A stretch of DNA of 64,000 nucleotides. Source: Pseudomonas fluorescens Q2-87 (GTDB lineage: Bacteria > Pseudomonadota > Gammaproteobacteria > Pseudomonadales > Pseudomonadaceae). How positions within the stretch are numbered: the stretch's first letter is position 1; each line of letters opens with the position of its first letter. Location: assembly GCF_000281895.1 (NCBI RefSeq), contig NZ_CM001558.1, forward strand, positions 2,298,556-2,362,555, written 5' to 3'. Below, one piece after another: positions 1 through 12,365 of the stretch. Made by a program: the position numbers and the translations under genes. Below the pieces are notes generated by a model, which saw only the letters and a list, made by a program, of their open reading frames with translations, searched no databases and had not been told where the DNA came from.

Positions 1-122
1 GCGAAGCCACGGGACGTGCCGATGTCGGCTGGCTGCGGCCACGCTTTCCCATCGATCCGATTCCCTTCTCAGCTTTCCAGAACGTTGGCTCGGAGGCTAT
101 TTCCCATGACCCAGCACTATGA
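1..122 (+). CDS. hcnB: HcnB C-terminus, hydrogen cyanide synthase subunit (partial)
   Basis: An open frame entering from the left edge (codons start at base 3) ends with TGA at 120-122 and encodes about 39 residues containing TGRADVGWLRPRFPID. It overlaps the start of hcnC by 17 bases. In Pseudomonas hcnA, hcnB and hcnC form one overlapping operon for the membrane-bound enzyme that oxidises glycine to HCN and CO2, so the position identifies this as the HcnB end. The tail is too short to show a domain, so the call rests on context. Confidence 0.75.
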   Translation, partial: EATGRADVGWLRPRFPIDPIPFSAFQNVGSEAISHDPAL

Positions 123-1368
123 CGTGATCATCGCCGGTGGCGGTGTGATCGGGGCCTCCTGTGCCTATCAACTGTCCAAGCGCACGCACCTGAAAATCGC
201 CCTGATCGACGCCAAGCGGCCCGGCAACGCCACCCGCGCTTCGGCCGGCGGCTTGTGGGCTATCGGCGAGTCCGTGGGCTTGGGTTGCGGGGTGATTTTC
301 TTTCGCATGATGTCCGCCGACCGCAAGCGCAAGACCCAGGGCAGCGCCGTGGCGGTGGATGCCAGCACGCCACATATCCTGCCCCAGTCCTTCTTCGATT
401 TCGCCCTTCAGTCCAACGCCATGTATCCCCAGTTGCACCGTGAGCTGCTGGAAAACCATGGGATGGACTGCAAGTTCGAGCGGACCGGGCTCAAGTTCGT
501 GATTTACGACGACGAGGATCGTTTGTACGCCGAGCACATTGTCGCGTGCATCCCGCACCTGGCGGACCAGGTGCGCTGGCTGGACCAGGCCGCCTTGCGC
601 GAGGCCGAGCCGAGTGTCAGCCATGAGGCCCGCGGTGCGCTGGAGTTTCTCTGTGACCATCAGGTCAGCCCGTTTCGCCTGGCTGATGCCTACACCGAAG
701 GCGCGCGGCAGAACGGTGTCGATATTTTCTTCAACACCAACGTCACCGAGGTCTTGCGCGAGGGCACGCGGGTCACGGGCGTGGAAACCGCCGAGGCGGG
801 GACTTTCCATTGCCGGACGCTGATCAACGCCGCCGGCGCTTGGGCGGCGGACCTGAGCGAGCAGGCCACCGGCGTGCGGATCCCGGTCAAGCCGGTCAAG
901 GGCCAGATCCTGCTGACCGAACGCATGCCGAAAATCCTCAACGGCTGCCTGACCACCAGCGACTGCTACGTGGCGCAGAAAGACAATGGCGAAATCCTCA
1001 TCGGCAGCACCACCGAAGACAAGGGATTCGACGTGACCACCACCTACCCCGAGATCGAAGGGCTGGTGCAAGGCGCGGTGCGCTGTATCCCGCAATTGGC
1101 TGACATCAACCTGAAACGCACCTGGGCCGGCCTGCGTCCGGGCTCTCCCGATGAGTTGCCGATCCTGGGGCCGATGTGCGGCGTGGAAGGCTACCTCAAC
1201 GCCTGCGGCCATTTCCGCACCGGCATCCTGACCTCGGCCATCACCGGAGTGCTGCTGGACAAACTGGTGAACAACGAACCGCTGCCGCTGGACATCACAC
1301 CTTTCCTGGCGGATCGCTTCGAAGTCGCACCGATGGCCGTCGGACCGAAGGAAGTGGAACTGGCCTGA
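106..1368 (+). CDS. hcnC: Hydrogen cyanide synthase subunit HcnC (FAD-dependent amino-acid oxidase)
   Basis: 420 residues, the usual HcnC length. HcnC is a DAO-family flavoprotein that, with HcnA and HcnB, oxidises glycine to cyanide and carbon dioxide at the cytoplasmic membrane. The N-terminus carries the dinucleotide-binding GGGVIG at residues 11-16. Family stretches recalled from known HcnC proteins follow: RASAGGLWAIGESVGLGCG near residue 45, TSDCYVAQKDNGEILIGSTT near 285, and a C-terminal GLRPGSPDELPILGP. The ATG at 106 is preferred to the in-frame ATG at 16 because GGAGG lies at 92-96 and the product then matches the family N-terminus. Translation is probably coupled to hcnB. Regulation by ANR and GacA/RsmA is known for the family, but the promoter lies outside this window. 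Confidence 0.93.
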   Translation: MTQHYDVIIAGGGVIGASCAYQLSKRTHLKIALIDAKRPGNATRASAGGLWAIGESVGLGCGVIFFRMMSADRKRKTQGSAVAVDASTPHILPQSFFDFALQSNAMYPQLHRELLENHGMDCKFERTGLKFVIYDDEDRLYAEHIVACIPHLADQVRWLDQAALREAEPSVSHEARGALEFLCDHQVSPFRLADAYTEGARQNGVDIFFNTNVTEVLREGTRVTGVETAEAGTFHCRTLINAAGAWAADLSEQATGVRIPVKPVKGQILLTERMPKILNGCLTTSDCYVAQKDNGEILIGSTTEDKGFDVTTTYPEIEGLVQGAVRCIPQLADINLKRTWAGLRPGSPDELPILGPMCGVEGYLNACGHFRTGILTSAITGVLLDKLVNNEPLPLDITPFLADRFEVAPMAVGPKEVELA

Positions 1369-1467
1369 AGGGACCCAATGAAGGACCTGAGGTGAACACA
1401 ATCCCACAGTCATCCGCAAATGGACTGTGGGGTCGTGCACGAATCTGCCCAACAGCCACCGTCACCC

Positions 1468-1586
1468 GTGGCGAGGGAGCTTGCTCCCGCTGGGGCGCGA
1501 AGCGGCCCTGAGACCTGGCGACCCGGTGTGTCAGGCAATTGATTGGGGCTGCTGCGCTGCCCAGCGGGAGCAAGCGCCCTCGCCAC
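1468..1586. repeat. REP inverted pair (GTGGCGAGGGAGC family)
   Basis: Left arm GTGGCGAGGGAGCTTGCTCC begins at 1468. The right arm is its inverse ending at 1586, with one variation (AAGCGCCCTCGCCAC). It lies between the convergent hcnC and rpiR genes. The rest of 1369-1665 shows nothing else recognisable. Confidence 0.85.
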
Positions 1587-1665
1587 AAGGGCGAGGGTGA
1601 GTCCAGCCTGCCGATCAGTTTCATCGCTTTTCCTTCAGCGGTTGGTTACAGGGTGGGACGAGGCG

Positions 1666-2589
1666 TTAATCCTCGAACCCTACCTGTTCATGAATTTCAT
1701 CGACCTTGAGCTCCAGCCGGTACGCCACGGCGATGAACAATGCCTGGCACAAGCACAGGGTGGCGCTCAAGGAACGGAAGGCGAACGAACTGCCCTCGTT
1801 CACCAGCAGCACCGCATTGGCCCGCTTGGCCAGGGGTGACAGGTTGCTGTCGGTGATAATCAACGTCTTGGCCTGGTGGTGCTGGGCGATGCGCAGGCAG
1901 TGCTGGGTTTCCTTGCCGTAGGGTGTGAAGCTGATGGCGATGACCAGGTCGTTGGCCCGCACGCTGCGCATCTGCTCCCGATAGCTGCCGCCCAGGCCGG
2001 ACACCAGGTGGATGCGCTTGTTGGTGTGCTGCAGGTTGTAGACCAGGTAATCGGCGACGGCGAACGAGCGGCGTACACCCACTACATAGATGTTGTCGGC
2101 GTTGACCACCAGGTCCACGGCTTTCTCGAACGCCTGGTCATCCAGTTCCAATCCCAGGCGCTCGATGCCCGACAGGGTCGCATTGACGCATTCACGGGCC
2201 AAGTCGCCGCCGCTGGCTTTCTGCGACTTGTTGGCGATCATGCTGCGGATGCGCTGCTGGTAGTTCTGTACCGGCGTGGTCTTGTGGGTATAGGCCTCGC
2301 GAAACAGCGCCTGCATTTCGCTGAAACCGCTGAAGCCGAAGCGTTGGGAGAACCGCACGATGGCTGACGGATGTACTTCGCATTCCCGGGCAATGTCGCT
2401 GATGCGATCGACCATGATCCGATCACTTTGCTGGCTCATGTAGCTGGCGATGCGCTTGAGTTGGCGCGGCAGGCTTTCGTATTCGTCGGTGATCAGTTGC
2501 AGCAGGCGCTCGGCATTGATCGGTGGGCTCGGGAGGGCGGGTTCGGACGCGCTCTCGGACGGCGCCGTCAGATCATCGGGGCGGGTCAT
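1666..2589 (-). CDS. iolR: RpiR/MurR-family transcriptional regulator of inositol catabolism (IolR-type)
   Basis: 307 residues. Residues 30-105 form the RpiR helix-turn-helix domain (ISDIARECEVHPSAIVRFSQRFGF), and residues 135-285 form a SIS sugar-isomerase fold that would sense a phosphorylated inositol intermediate. It is divergent from iolC across 312 bases that hold a TGGAA-N6-TTCCA palindrome. In pseudomonads and rhizobia an RpiR protein represses the adjacent iol genes, so this is the probable local regulator. The ATG at 2589 has GAAGGA just upstream. It is unrelated to the DeoR-family IolR of Bacillus; the symbol follows function only. Confidence 0.85.
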   Translation of the reverse strand: MTRPDDLTAPSESASEPALPSPPINAERLLQLITDEYESLPRQLKRIASYMSQQSDRIMVDRISDIARECEVHPSAIVRFSQRFGFSGFSEMQALFREAYTHKTTPVQNYQQRIRSMIANKSQKASGGDLARECVNATLSGIERLGLELDDQAFEKAVDLVVNADNIYVVGVRRSFAVADYLVYNLQHTNKRIHLVSGLGGSYREQMRSVRANDLVIAISFTPYGKETQHCLRIAQHHQAKTLIITDSNLSPLAKRANAVLLVNEGSSFAFRSLSATLCLCQALFIAVAYRLELKVDEIHEQVGFED

Positions 2590-2762
2590 AGAAAATCCTT
2601 CTGGCTTGTTCTTATAGGGCGGCCCCGAAAAAGGCTCGCCCTCGACAATAGGTTGGCTGGTCGCAGTCTACAGCGTAGGCGCAGGGAACATCAGGGGTGG
2701 ACAACGTTGCAGTGATTGCTGAAACGATGCACTGCGCCTGGGTCGGTTAACTCATAGCGTAT

Positions 2763-2778
2763 TGGAAAAAATATTCCA
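2763..2778. promoter_or_regulatory. Candidate IolR operator, iolR/iolC divergent region
   Basis: TGGAAAAAATATTCCA is an imperfect 16-bp palindrome with perfect 5-bp arms TGGAA/TTCCA. Near-identical sites occur at 13439 (before the importer), 34222 and 34251 (before a third Idh gene). The site lies 124 bases before iolC and 174 before the regulator gene. Repressor binding is inferred. Confidence 0.6.
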
Positions 2779-2901
2779 CGTAAAAAATTTATAGAATAAT
2801 TATTGATTATTGGCCGCTGCTCGTTTTAGTCTGCATCCACCAAGAGCGTTGACGCCGGTTTCGGCGATAAACGCAGGCTGATAAAAATAACAGGAGCCAG
2901 C

Positions 2902-4839
2902 ATGGGCCAGACTCGTTTTGCCAGTGGGCGTCAATTGGATGTGATCTGCCTGGGACGCCTGGGCGTCGACCTTTACGCGCAGCAAGTCGGGGCGCGCCTG
3001 GAAGATGTGTCGAGCTTCGCCAAGTACCTGGGCGGTTCGTCGGCCAACATCGCCTTCGGCACGGCGCGACTTGGGCTCAAGTCGGCAATGTTGAGCCGCG
3101 TGGGCGATGACCACATGGGGCGCTTCCTGGTCGAGTCGCTGGCTCGCGAGGGTTGCGATGTGCGTGGCATCAAGACCGATCCAGAGCGCCTGACCGCCAT
3201 GGTCCTGCTAGGCATCAAGGACCGCGAAACCTTCCCCCTGGTGTTCTACCGGGAAAATTGCGCCGACATGGCCCTGCGCGCCGAAGACATCGACGAAACC
3301 TTCATTGCCTCCAGCAAGGCCCTGCTGATTACCGGCACGCATTTCTCCACCGAAAGTGTCTACAAAGCCAGCACCCAAGCCCTGGAATACGCCGAGAAAC
3401 ACAACGTCAAGCGTGTGCTGGACATTGACTATCGTCCAGTGCTCTGGGGCCTGGCAGGCAAGGCCGATGGGGAAACCCGTTTTGTCGCCGATCAGAAAGT
3501 CAGCCAGCACGTGCAAAGCATCCTGCCGCGTTTTGACCTGATCGTCGGCACCGAAGAAGAATTCCTGATTGCCGGCGGCAGTGAAGACCTGCTGACGGCG
3601 CTGCGCACGGTGCGTTCGCTGACGGCGGCGACGCTGGTGGTCAAGCTCGGCCCGCAAGGCTGCACAGTGATTCACGGCGCCATTCCGACTCGGCTGGAGG
3701 ACGGCGCCCTTTACCCTGGCGTACGGGTCGAAGTTTTGAATGTGCTGGGCGCTGGCGATGCGTTCATGTCAGGGTTCCTCGCCGGGTGGCTGGAGGACGC
3801 CAGCGATGAGCGCTGCTGCCAATTGGCCAATGCCTGCGGTGGCCTGGTGGTGTCGCGTCATGCCTGCGCGCCGGCGATGCCGACCCGTGCCGAACTCGAC
3901 TATTTATTCAAGAGCCCGGTGCCGATCACCCGACCGGACCAGGACGCCGTGTTGCAGCGGCTGCATCAGGTCAGCGTGCCGCGCAAAACCTGGAAGCAGC
4001 TGTTCATCTTCGCCTTCGACCATCGCTGGCAACTGGTGGAACTGGCCCAGAAGGGCGGTCGCGACCTGAGTTGCATTGGCGAGCTCAAGCAATTATTCAT
4101 CAAGGCGGTGGAGCGGGTCGAAGCTGATTTGCAGCATCAGGGCGTCGAGGCGGATGTGGGGCTGCTGGCCGACCAACGCTTCGGCCAGGATTCGCTGAAC
4201 GCCGCCACCGGGCGCGGCTGGTGGGTGGCGCGGCCGGTGGAAGTGCAGAATTCGCGGCCCCTGGCGTTCGAACACGGACGCTCGATCGGCAGCAATCTGA
4301 TCGCCTGGCCCCAAGAGCAGATCATCAAATGCCTGGTGCAATTTCACCCCGACGACGAGCCGCTGCTGCGCCTGGAACAGGAAGCGCAGTTGATGGGCCT
4401 GTACAAGGCTTCCCAGGTCAGCGGCCACGAATTGCTCCTGGAAGTCATACCGCCCAAGGATCACCCATCACCACACCCGGACGTGCTGTATCGCGCCCTC
4501 AAGCGCCTCTACAACCTGGGCATCTACCCGGCGTGGTGGAAGATCGAAGCCCAGAGTGCGGACGAATGGAAACAACTCGATGAGCTGATCCAGCAGCGCG
4601 ATCCGTATTGCCGAGGCGTCGTTTTGCTGGGGCTCAACGCTCCGGCTGCGGCCCTGGCCGAAGGGTTCCGCCAGGCCAGCCAGAGCAGCACCTGTCGCGG
4701 GTTTGCCGTGGGCCGCACGATCTTCCAGGAGCCGAGCCGGGCCTGGCTCGCCGGGGAAATCGATGATGAAACCTTGATCCAGCAGGTGCAGGGCCGGTTT
4801 GTGGACTTGATCGAAGCGTGGCGCAGTGCCCGTGCTTGA
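2902..4839 (+). CDS. iolC: Bifunctional 5-dehydro-2-deoxygluconokinase / DUF2090 (phosphogluconate aldolase-type) protein
   Basis: 645 residues, about twice the Bacillus IolC length. Residues 12-325 are a PfkB-type sugar kinase with GGSSANIA near residue 36 and the signature LGAGDAF, catalytic base D286. It phosphorylates 5-dehydro-2-deoxy-D-gluconate. Residues 345-640 are a DUF2090 domain (FAFDHRWQLVELA at its start), a TIM-barrel fused to IolC in many proteobacteria and annotated as the 5-dehydro-2-deoxyphosphogluconate aldolase. No separate iolJ aldolase is present in the operon, consistent with that role. The ATG at 2902 follows ACAGGAG. First gene of the catabolic operon; a REP pair separates it from iolE. 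Confidence 0.92.
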   Translation: MGQTRFASGRQLDVICLGRLGVDLYAQQVGARLEDVSSFAKYLGGSSANIAFGTARLGLKSAMLSRVGDDHMGRFLVESLAREGCDVRGIKTDPERLTAMVLLGIKDRETFPLVFYRENCADMALRAEDIDETFIASSKALLITGTHFSTESVYKASTQALEYAEKHNVKRVLDIDYRPVLWGLAGKADGETRFVADQKVSQHVQSILPRFDLIVGTEEEFLIAGGSEDLLTALRTVRSLTAATLVVKLGPQGCTVIHGAIPTRLEDGALYPGVRVEVLNVLGAGDAFMSGFLAGWLEDASDERCCQLANACGGLVVSRHACAPAMPTRAELDYLFKSPVPITRPDQDAVLQRLHQVSVPRKTWKQLFIFAFDHRWQLVELAQKGGRDLSCIGELKQLFIKAVERVEADLQHQGVEADVGLLADQRFGQDSLNAATGRGWWVARPVEVQNSRPLAFEHGRSIGSNLIAWPQEQIIKCLVQFHPDDEPLLRLEQEAQLMGLYKASQVSGHELLLEVIPPKDHPSPHPDVLYRALKRLYNLGIYPAWWKIEAQSADEWKQLDELIQQRDPYCRGVVLLGLNAPAAALAEGFRQASQSSTCRGFAVGRTIFQEPSRAWLAGEIDDETLIQQVQGRFVDLIEAWRSARA

Positions 4840-4859
4840 TGAGTTAACGCAAATCCAAT

Positions 4860-4947
4860 GTGGGAGCGGGCTTGCTCGCGAAAGCGGTGTGTCAGGCGAC
4901 ATCAATGTTGAATATGCCGCCGCTTTCGCGAGCAAGCCCGCTCCCAC
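4860..4947. repeat. REP inverted pair inside the iol operon (iolC/iolE)
   Basis: GTGGGAGCGGGCTTGCTCGC at 4860 and its inverse ending at 4947 flank a spacer of about 48 bases. The element fills most of the 160-base gap between two genes of one operon. Confidence 0.9.
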
Positions 4948-4999
4948 AAGTGTCCAGCGTCGTTCTTCCTGATTTGTAAAAACAATAAAGGTGCAGCCC

Positions 5000-5893
5000 A
5001 TGCCCGCTATTCGAATTGGCATCAACCCGATTTCCTGGAGCAACGACGACTTGCCATCGTTGGGTGGCGAGACGCCGCTGAGTACTGCGCTGAGCGAAGG
5101 CAAGGCCATCGGCTATGAAGGTTTCGAACTCAACGGCAAGTTTCCCAAGGACGCCAAGGGCGTCGGCGATGTGCTGCGTCCGTATGACCTGGCGCTGGTT
5201 TCCGGCTGGTACTCCAGTCGCCTGGCCCGGCGCTCGGCCGCCGAGGAAATCGACGCGATTGCCAGCCACGTCGAGCTGTTGGCGCAGAACGGCGCCAAGG
5301 TATTGGTTTACGGTGAAGTAGCGGACTCCATTCAGGGCCAGCGTATTGCACTGGTCGAGCGGCCACGTTTCCACACGGACGAAGCCTGGCAGGTCTACGC
5401 CGATAAGCTCACCGAACTGGCGCGCTTCACCTTGTCCCGGGGCGTGCGCCTGGCCTATCACCACCACATGGGCGCCTACGTCGAATCGCCGTCGGACATC
5501 GACAAACTGATGGCGCTGACCGGCAGCGAAGTGGGCCTGCTGTTCGATTCGGGCCATTGCTACATGGGCGGTGGAGAACCGTTGCAGGTGCTGCGCAAAC
5601 ACATCGAGCGCGTTTGCCATGTGCACTTCAAGGACGTGCGCAAGGCCGTGGTGCAGCTGGCGCGCAACAACCTCTGGAGCTTCCCCGACTGCATCATCAA
5701 CGGCACCTTCACCGTGCCTGGGGACGGCGACATTGATTTCGCCGCATTGCTGGACGTCCTTCTGGCCGCCCACTACCAAGGCTGGTTGGTCGTCGAAGCC
5801 GAGCAGGACCCCGCGGTGGCGCCGAGTTATGCCTACGCCAAGAAAGGCTACGACACTTTGCGCGCCCTGTTGCAAGAAAGGAGCTTGTCATGA
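5000..5893 (+). CDS. iolE: Myo-inosose-2 dehydratase
   Basis: 297 residues, the normal IolE length. It dehydrates 2-keto-myo-inositol to 3D-(3,5/4)-trihydroxycyclohexane-1,2-dione. The sequence is a xylose-isomerase-like TIM barrel beginning with the IolE-typical IGINPISWSNDD and containing GGETPLSTALSE, RLAYHHHMGAYVES and LLFDSGHCYMGGG, with metal-ligand histidines and acids. The ATG at 5000 is preferred over the GTG at 4991 because AAAGG at 4987-4991 is correctly spaced for it and sits on the GTG itself. It overlaps iolB by four bases, so translation is likely coupled. Confidence 0.94.
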   Translation: MPAIRIGINPISWSNDDLPSLGGETPLSTALSEGKAIGYEGFELNGKFPKDAKGVGDVLRPYDLALVSGWYSSRLARRSAAEEIDAIASHVELLAQNGAKVLVYGEVADSIQGQRIALVERPRFHTDEAWQVYADKLTELARFTLSRGVRLAYHHHMGAYVESPSDIDKLMALTGSEVGLLFDSGHCYMGGGEPLQVLRKHIERVCHVHFKDVRKAVVQLARNNLWSFPDCIINGTFTVPGDGDIDFAALLDVLLAAHYQGWLVVEAEQDPAVAPSYAYAKKGYDTLRALLQERSLS

Positions 5894-6699
5894 GTCTGTT
5901 GATCAAGAGTCAGCCCAGCGGCCGGACCATGGTCCAGCTGCCTGCCGGTGAACTGGAATACGTCGGTTTCACCGCCTACCGCCTGAGCCTGGGCGAAACC
6001 CTGCCGGTGGCCGCCGCCGACAAGGAAGTGTGCCTGGTGCTGCTCAGTGGGCGCATCAACCTCAAGGGCGAAGCACCGGGGCAGGGCGCCTTCGATTGGG
6101 ACAACCTCGGTGATCGCCAGTCGGTGTTCGAGGACAAATCACCCTATGCCGCCTACCTGCCGCCGGGCAGCCAGGCCCAGGTGACCGCCCTGAGCGACGT
6201 GCAGATTGCCGTATGTGCCGCGCCGGGTTCGGCGCAAAACGAATACGGCCCGCGCTTGATCCGGCCCGACAGCATGAAGCGCAGCGTGCGCGGCAAGGGC
6301 GCCAATACTCGTTATGTCTGCGACATCCTGCCCGACAGCGAACCGGCCCATTCGCTGCTGGTGGTGGAGGTGCGCACGCCGTCGGGGCATTCGTCGAGCT
6401 ACCCGCCCCACAAACACGACACCGACGACCTGCCGCACCAGAGCTTCCTGGAGGAAACCTATTACCATCAGGTCAACCCGTCCCAGGGCTTCGTGTTCCA
6501 GCGGGTCTACACCGACGACCGCAGCATCGACCAGGCCATGGCCGTGGAGAACAGCGACCTGGTGGTGGTGCCCAAGGGGTATCACCCGGTCAGCGTGCCC
6601 TACGGGTACGAGTCGTATTACCTGAACGTCATGGCCGGCCCGAAGCGGGTCTGGCAGTTCCATAACGACCCGCAGCACAGTTGGCTGCTGGACCTCTGA
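5890..6699 (+). CDS. iolB: 5-deoxy-glucuronate isomerase
   Basis: 269 residues. It isomerises 5-deoxy-D-glucuronate to 5-dehydro-2-deoxy-D-gluconate, the IolC substrate. It is a double cupin; the metal site includes H174-K-H176 (PPHKHDTDD) followed by FLEETYYHQ. It overlaps iolE at ATGA and has AAGGAG upstream within iolE. Length and motifs match the IolB family throughout. Confidence 0.94.
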   Translation: MSLLIKSQPSGRTMVQLPAGELEYVGFTAYRLSLGETLPVAAADKEVCLVLLSGRINLKGEAPGQGAFDWDNLGDRQSVFEDKSPYAAYLPPGSQAQVTALSDVQIAVCAAPGSAQNEYGPRLIRPDSMKRSVRGKGANTRYVCDILPDSEPAHSLLVVEVRTPSGHSSSYPPHKHDTDDLPHQSFLEETYYHQVNPSQGFVFQRVYTDDRSIDQAMAVENSDLVVVPKGYHPVSVPYGYESYYLNVMAGPKRVWQFHNDPQHSWLLDL

Positions 6700-6730
6700 T
6701 TTGCACCCATTCCCATGGAGAACAAGAACA

Positions 6731-8233
6731 ATGAGTGACGCCCCGGTAGTAGGCCATTACATCAACGGCCGCGTGCAGGACAGCGACAGCGTGCGCTTGA
6801 GCAATGTCTTCAACCCGGCCACCGGTGCGGTGCAGGCCCGGGTCGCCCTGGCCGAGCCGAGTACCGTCGAGGCAGCGGTGGCTTCGGCGCTGGCGGCGTT
6901 CCCGGCCTGGTCCGAGCAGTCGTCCTTGCGCCGCTCGCGGGTGATGTTCAAGTTCAAGGAATTGCTCGACCGTCACCACGACGAACTGGCGCTGATCATC
7001 AGCCGCGAACACGGCAAGGTGCTGTCCGACGCCCATGGCGAGGTCACCCGGGGCATCGAGATCGTCGAGTACGCCTGCGGTGCGCCGAACCTGCTCAAGA
7101 CCGATTTCAGCGACAACATCGGCGGCGGTATCGATAACTGGAACCTGCGCCAGCCATTAGGCGTTTGCGCCGGTGTCACACCGTTCAATTTCCCGGTGAT
7201 GGTGCCGCTGTGGATGATTCCCCTGGCACTGGTGGCTGGCAACTGCTTCATTCTCAAACCTTCGGAGCGCGACCCGTCCGCCAGTTTGCTGATGGCTCGT
7301 CTGCTGACTGAAGCTGGCTTGCCCGACGGTGTATTCAACGTGGTCCAGGGTGACAAAGGGGCGGTGGATGCGCTGTTGCAACACCCGGACATCGAGGCGA
7401 TTTCCTTCGTCGGCTCCACGCCCATCGCCGAATACATCCACCAGCAGGGCACGGCGCACGGCAAGCGCGTCCAGGCCTTGGGCGGGGCCAAGAACCACAT
7501 GATCGTCATGCCCGACGCCGACCTCGACCAGGCGGCGGATGCCTTGATTGGCGCCGCCTACGGCTCGGCGGGCGAGCGTTGCATGGCGATCTCCATCGCT
7601 GTGGCGGTAGGGGACGTAGGCGATGAACTGATTGCTCGCTTGCTGCCACGCATCGATCAATTGAAGGTTGGCAATGGACAGCAGCCCGGAACCGATATGG
7701 GGCCGTTGGTGACCGCCGAACACAAGGCCAAGGTCGAAGGTTTCATCGATGCGGGCGTCGCCGAAGGGGCGCGACTGATTGTCGACGGCCGTGGCTTCAA
7801 GGTGCCAGGGGCCGAGCAGGGCTTTTTTGTCGGCGCCACGCTGTTCGACCAGGTCACTGCCGAGATGAGCATCTACCAGCAGGAGATTTTCGGCCCGGTG
7901 CTGGGCATCGTTCGCGTACCGGATTTCGCCAGCGCGGTGGCTTTGATCAACGCCCATGAGTTCGGCAACGGCGTGTCGTGCTTCACCCGCGACGGCGGTA
8001 TCGCCCGGGCGTTCGCCCGCAGCATCAAGGTCGGCATGGTGGGCATCAATGTGCCGATTCCGGTGCCGATGGCCTGGCATTCCTTCGGCGGCTGGAAGCG
8101 CTCGTTGTTCGGCGATCACCATGCCTATGGCGAGGAAGGCCTGCGTTTCTACAGCCGCTACAAAAGCGTGATGCAACGCTGGCCCGACAGCATCGCCAAG
8201 GGTCCTGAATTCAGCATGCCGACTGCCCAATAA
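6731..8233 (+). CDS. iolA: CoA-acylating methylmalonate-semialdehyde dehydrogenase
   Basis: 500 residues. It oxidises malonate semialdehyde (and methylmalonate semialdehyde) to acetyl-CoA (propionyl-CoA), the last step of inositol breakdown. ALDH-superfamily features: [24 protein letters not shown] and the catalytic Cys284 in GERCMA. The missing conserved glutamate base typical of hydrolytic ALDHs is expected for MmsA/IolA. The ATG at 6731 follows GGAG at 6717-6720; an upstream in-frame alternative start at 6701 lies too close to the iolB stop. A second mmsA for valine breakdown may exist elsewhere in the genome. Confidence 0.93.
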   Translation: MSDAPVVGHYINGRVQDSDSVRLSNVFNPATGAVQARVALAEPSTVEAAVASALAAFPAWSEQSSLRRSRVMFKFKELLDRHHDELALIISREHGKVLSDAHGEVTRGIEIVEYACGAPNLLKTDFSDNIGGGIDNWNLRQPLGVCAGVTPFNFPVMVPLWMIPLALVAGNCFILKPSERDPSASLLMARLLTEAGLPDGVFNVVQGDKGAVDALLQHPDIEAISFVGSTPIAEYIHQQGTAHGKRVQALGGAKNHMIVMPDADLDQAADALIGAAYGSAGERCMAISIAVAVGDVGDELIARLLPRIDQLKVGNGQQPGTDMGPLVTAEHKAKVEGFIDAGVAEGARLIVDGRGFKVPGAEQGFFVGATLFDQVTAEMSIYQQEIFGPVLGIVRVPDFASAVALINAHEFGNGVSCFTRDGGIARAFARSIKVGMVGINVPIPVPMAWHSFGGWKRSLFGDHHAYGEEGLRFYSRYKSVMQRWPDSIAKGPEFSMPTAQ

Positions 8234-8269
8234 CGCCTTTTTCGAATGACTGCCGGAGGGAAAACAACA

Positions 8270-9091
8270 ATGAACAAGCCCCTGCGTTTTGCCTTGAACC
8301 GAATGGTTGCCCCGCGCCTGTCGCTGCCGGATTTTATCGACTTGGCGCTGGCGCTGAAAACCGATGCCATCGAGATTCGCAACGATCTCAAGGGCGTCGA
8401 GATTGAAGACGGCATGCCGCCGGCGCGCGTGCGTGAGTTGTGCGAGGAGCGCGGCATCAAGGTGCTGTCGATCAACGCCCTGTACCCCTTCGATGTGTGG
8501 AACGAAGAGCGCCGTGCCCAGGCCGTGCGGCTGGCCGACTACGCTCGCGAATGCGGCGCCGAAGGGCTGGTGATGTGCCCGCTCAACGACCGCGCCGATC
8601 CACGCAGCGAGGCCGAGCGTGCGGCGGGGCTGCGCACGGCGCTCAGCGAACTGGCGCCGATCCTGCGCGCCTTCGGCATCTACGGTTTCATCGAACCCCT
8701 GGGGTTCGAGGAGTGCTCGCTGCGCCATAAGCGCACGGCGGTGGATGCGATCGAAGCCGTCGGCGGGCTGGATGTGTTTCGCCTGGTGCATGACACCTTT
8801 CATCATCATTTGGCGGGCGAGCAGGCATTCTTTCCCGAGCTGACCGGGTTGGTGCATATCTCCGGCGTCGAGGATGCCCAGGCCCCCTTGGCGACCATTC
8901 GCGACGGACACCGGGTGCTGGTGGGCGAGGCTGACATCCTGGGCAATGCCAGGCAGATCGAGGCGTTGCTGGCCGGCGGGTATGAAGGTTACTTGTCCTT
9001 CGAACCGTTTGCCGAGAGCGTCCATGAACTGGCGGACATTCGCCAGGCGCTGGGGGCAAGCATGAGCCATCTGCAAAGCTCCCAGGCCTGA
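8270..9091 (+). CDS. iolI: IolI-like sugar isomerase/epimerase (TIM barrel)
   Basis: 273 residues, close to the 278 of Bacillus IolI, which interconverts inosose isomers. AP-endonuclease-2/xylose isomerase-like barrel with FALNRMVAP at the start, LSINALYPFDVWNEE near residue 65, FIEPLGFEECSLRHK near 140 and VHDTFHHHLAG near 175; the acidic and histidine ligands of the metal site are recognisable. GGAGGG at 8255-8260 sets the ATG at 8270. The downstream REP pair separates it from iolD. Inosose isomerase is the best fit, but other sugar isomerases share this fold. Confidence 0.8.
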   Translation: MNKPLRFALNRMVAPRLSLPDFIDLALALKTDAIEIRNDLKGVEIEDGMPPARVRELCEERGIKVLSINALYPFDVWNEERRAQAVRLADYARECGAEGLVMCPLNDRADPRSEAERAAGLRTALSELAPILRAFGIYGFIEPLGFEECSLRHKRTAVDAIEAVGGLDVFRLVHDTFHHHLAGEQAFFPELTGLVHISGVEDAQAPLATIRDGHRVLVGEADILGNARQIEALLAGGYEGYLSFEPFAESVHELADIRQALGASMSHLQSSQA

Positions 9092-9121
9092 CCCCGTTAT
9101 CGACCTGATGAAGATCCCCTT

Positions 9122-9209
9122 GTGGGAGCGGGCTTGCTCGCGAAGGCGGCAGTACATCCAATATTGATGTTGACCGACATGCCGCTTTCGCGAGCAAGCC
9201 CGCTCCCAC
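9122..9209. repeat. REP inverted pair inside the iol operon (iolI/iolD)
   Basis: GTGGGAGCGGGCTTGCTCGC at 9122 with its inverse ending at 9209. Same family and spacing as the copies at 4860 and 12243. Confidence 0.9.
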
Positions 9210-9258
9210 AGGGGATTTGAGACAGCCACCGAATTTGCATTCCAGACAAGGTGCAAGC

Positions 9259-12230
<2,972 letters not shown>

Positions 12231-12242
12231 CATGGTCCTTCT

Positions 12243-12330
12243 GTGGGAGCGGGCTTGCTCGCGAAAGCGGACTGACATTCAACATTGATGTTGCCTGAAA
12301 CACCGCTTTCGCGAGCAAGCCCGCTCCCAC
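12243..12330. repeat. REP inverted pair (iolG / iolW-like gap)
   Basis: GTGGGAGCGGGCTTGCTCGC at 12243 and its inverse ending at 12330 fill the gap between two inositol dehydrogenase genes. Confidence 0.9.
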
Positions 12331-12365
12331 ATGAGTTGTGTTTGTTCAGACCTAAAGGAGCTTTC

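Noticed and set aside
1468..1586. REP pairs considered as CRISPR-like arrays or transposons
   Set aside because: They are isolated inverted pairs with unrelated spacers, not direct repeats with regular unique spacers, and carry no transposase gene.
2803..2831. TTGATT-17-TTAGTC as a sigma-70 promoter of iolC
   Set aside because: The -10 hexamer is a poor match; not strong enough to report as a feature.
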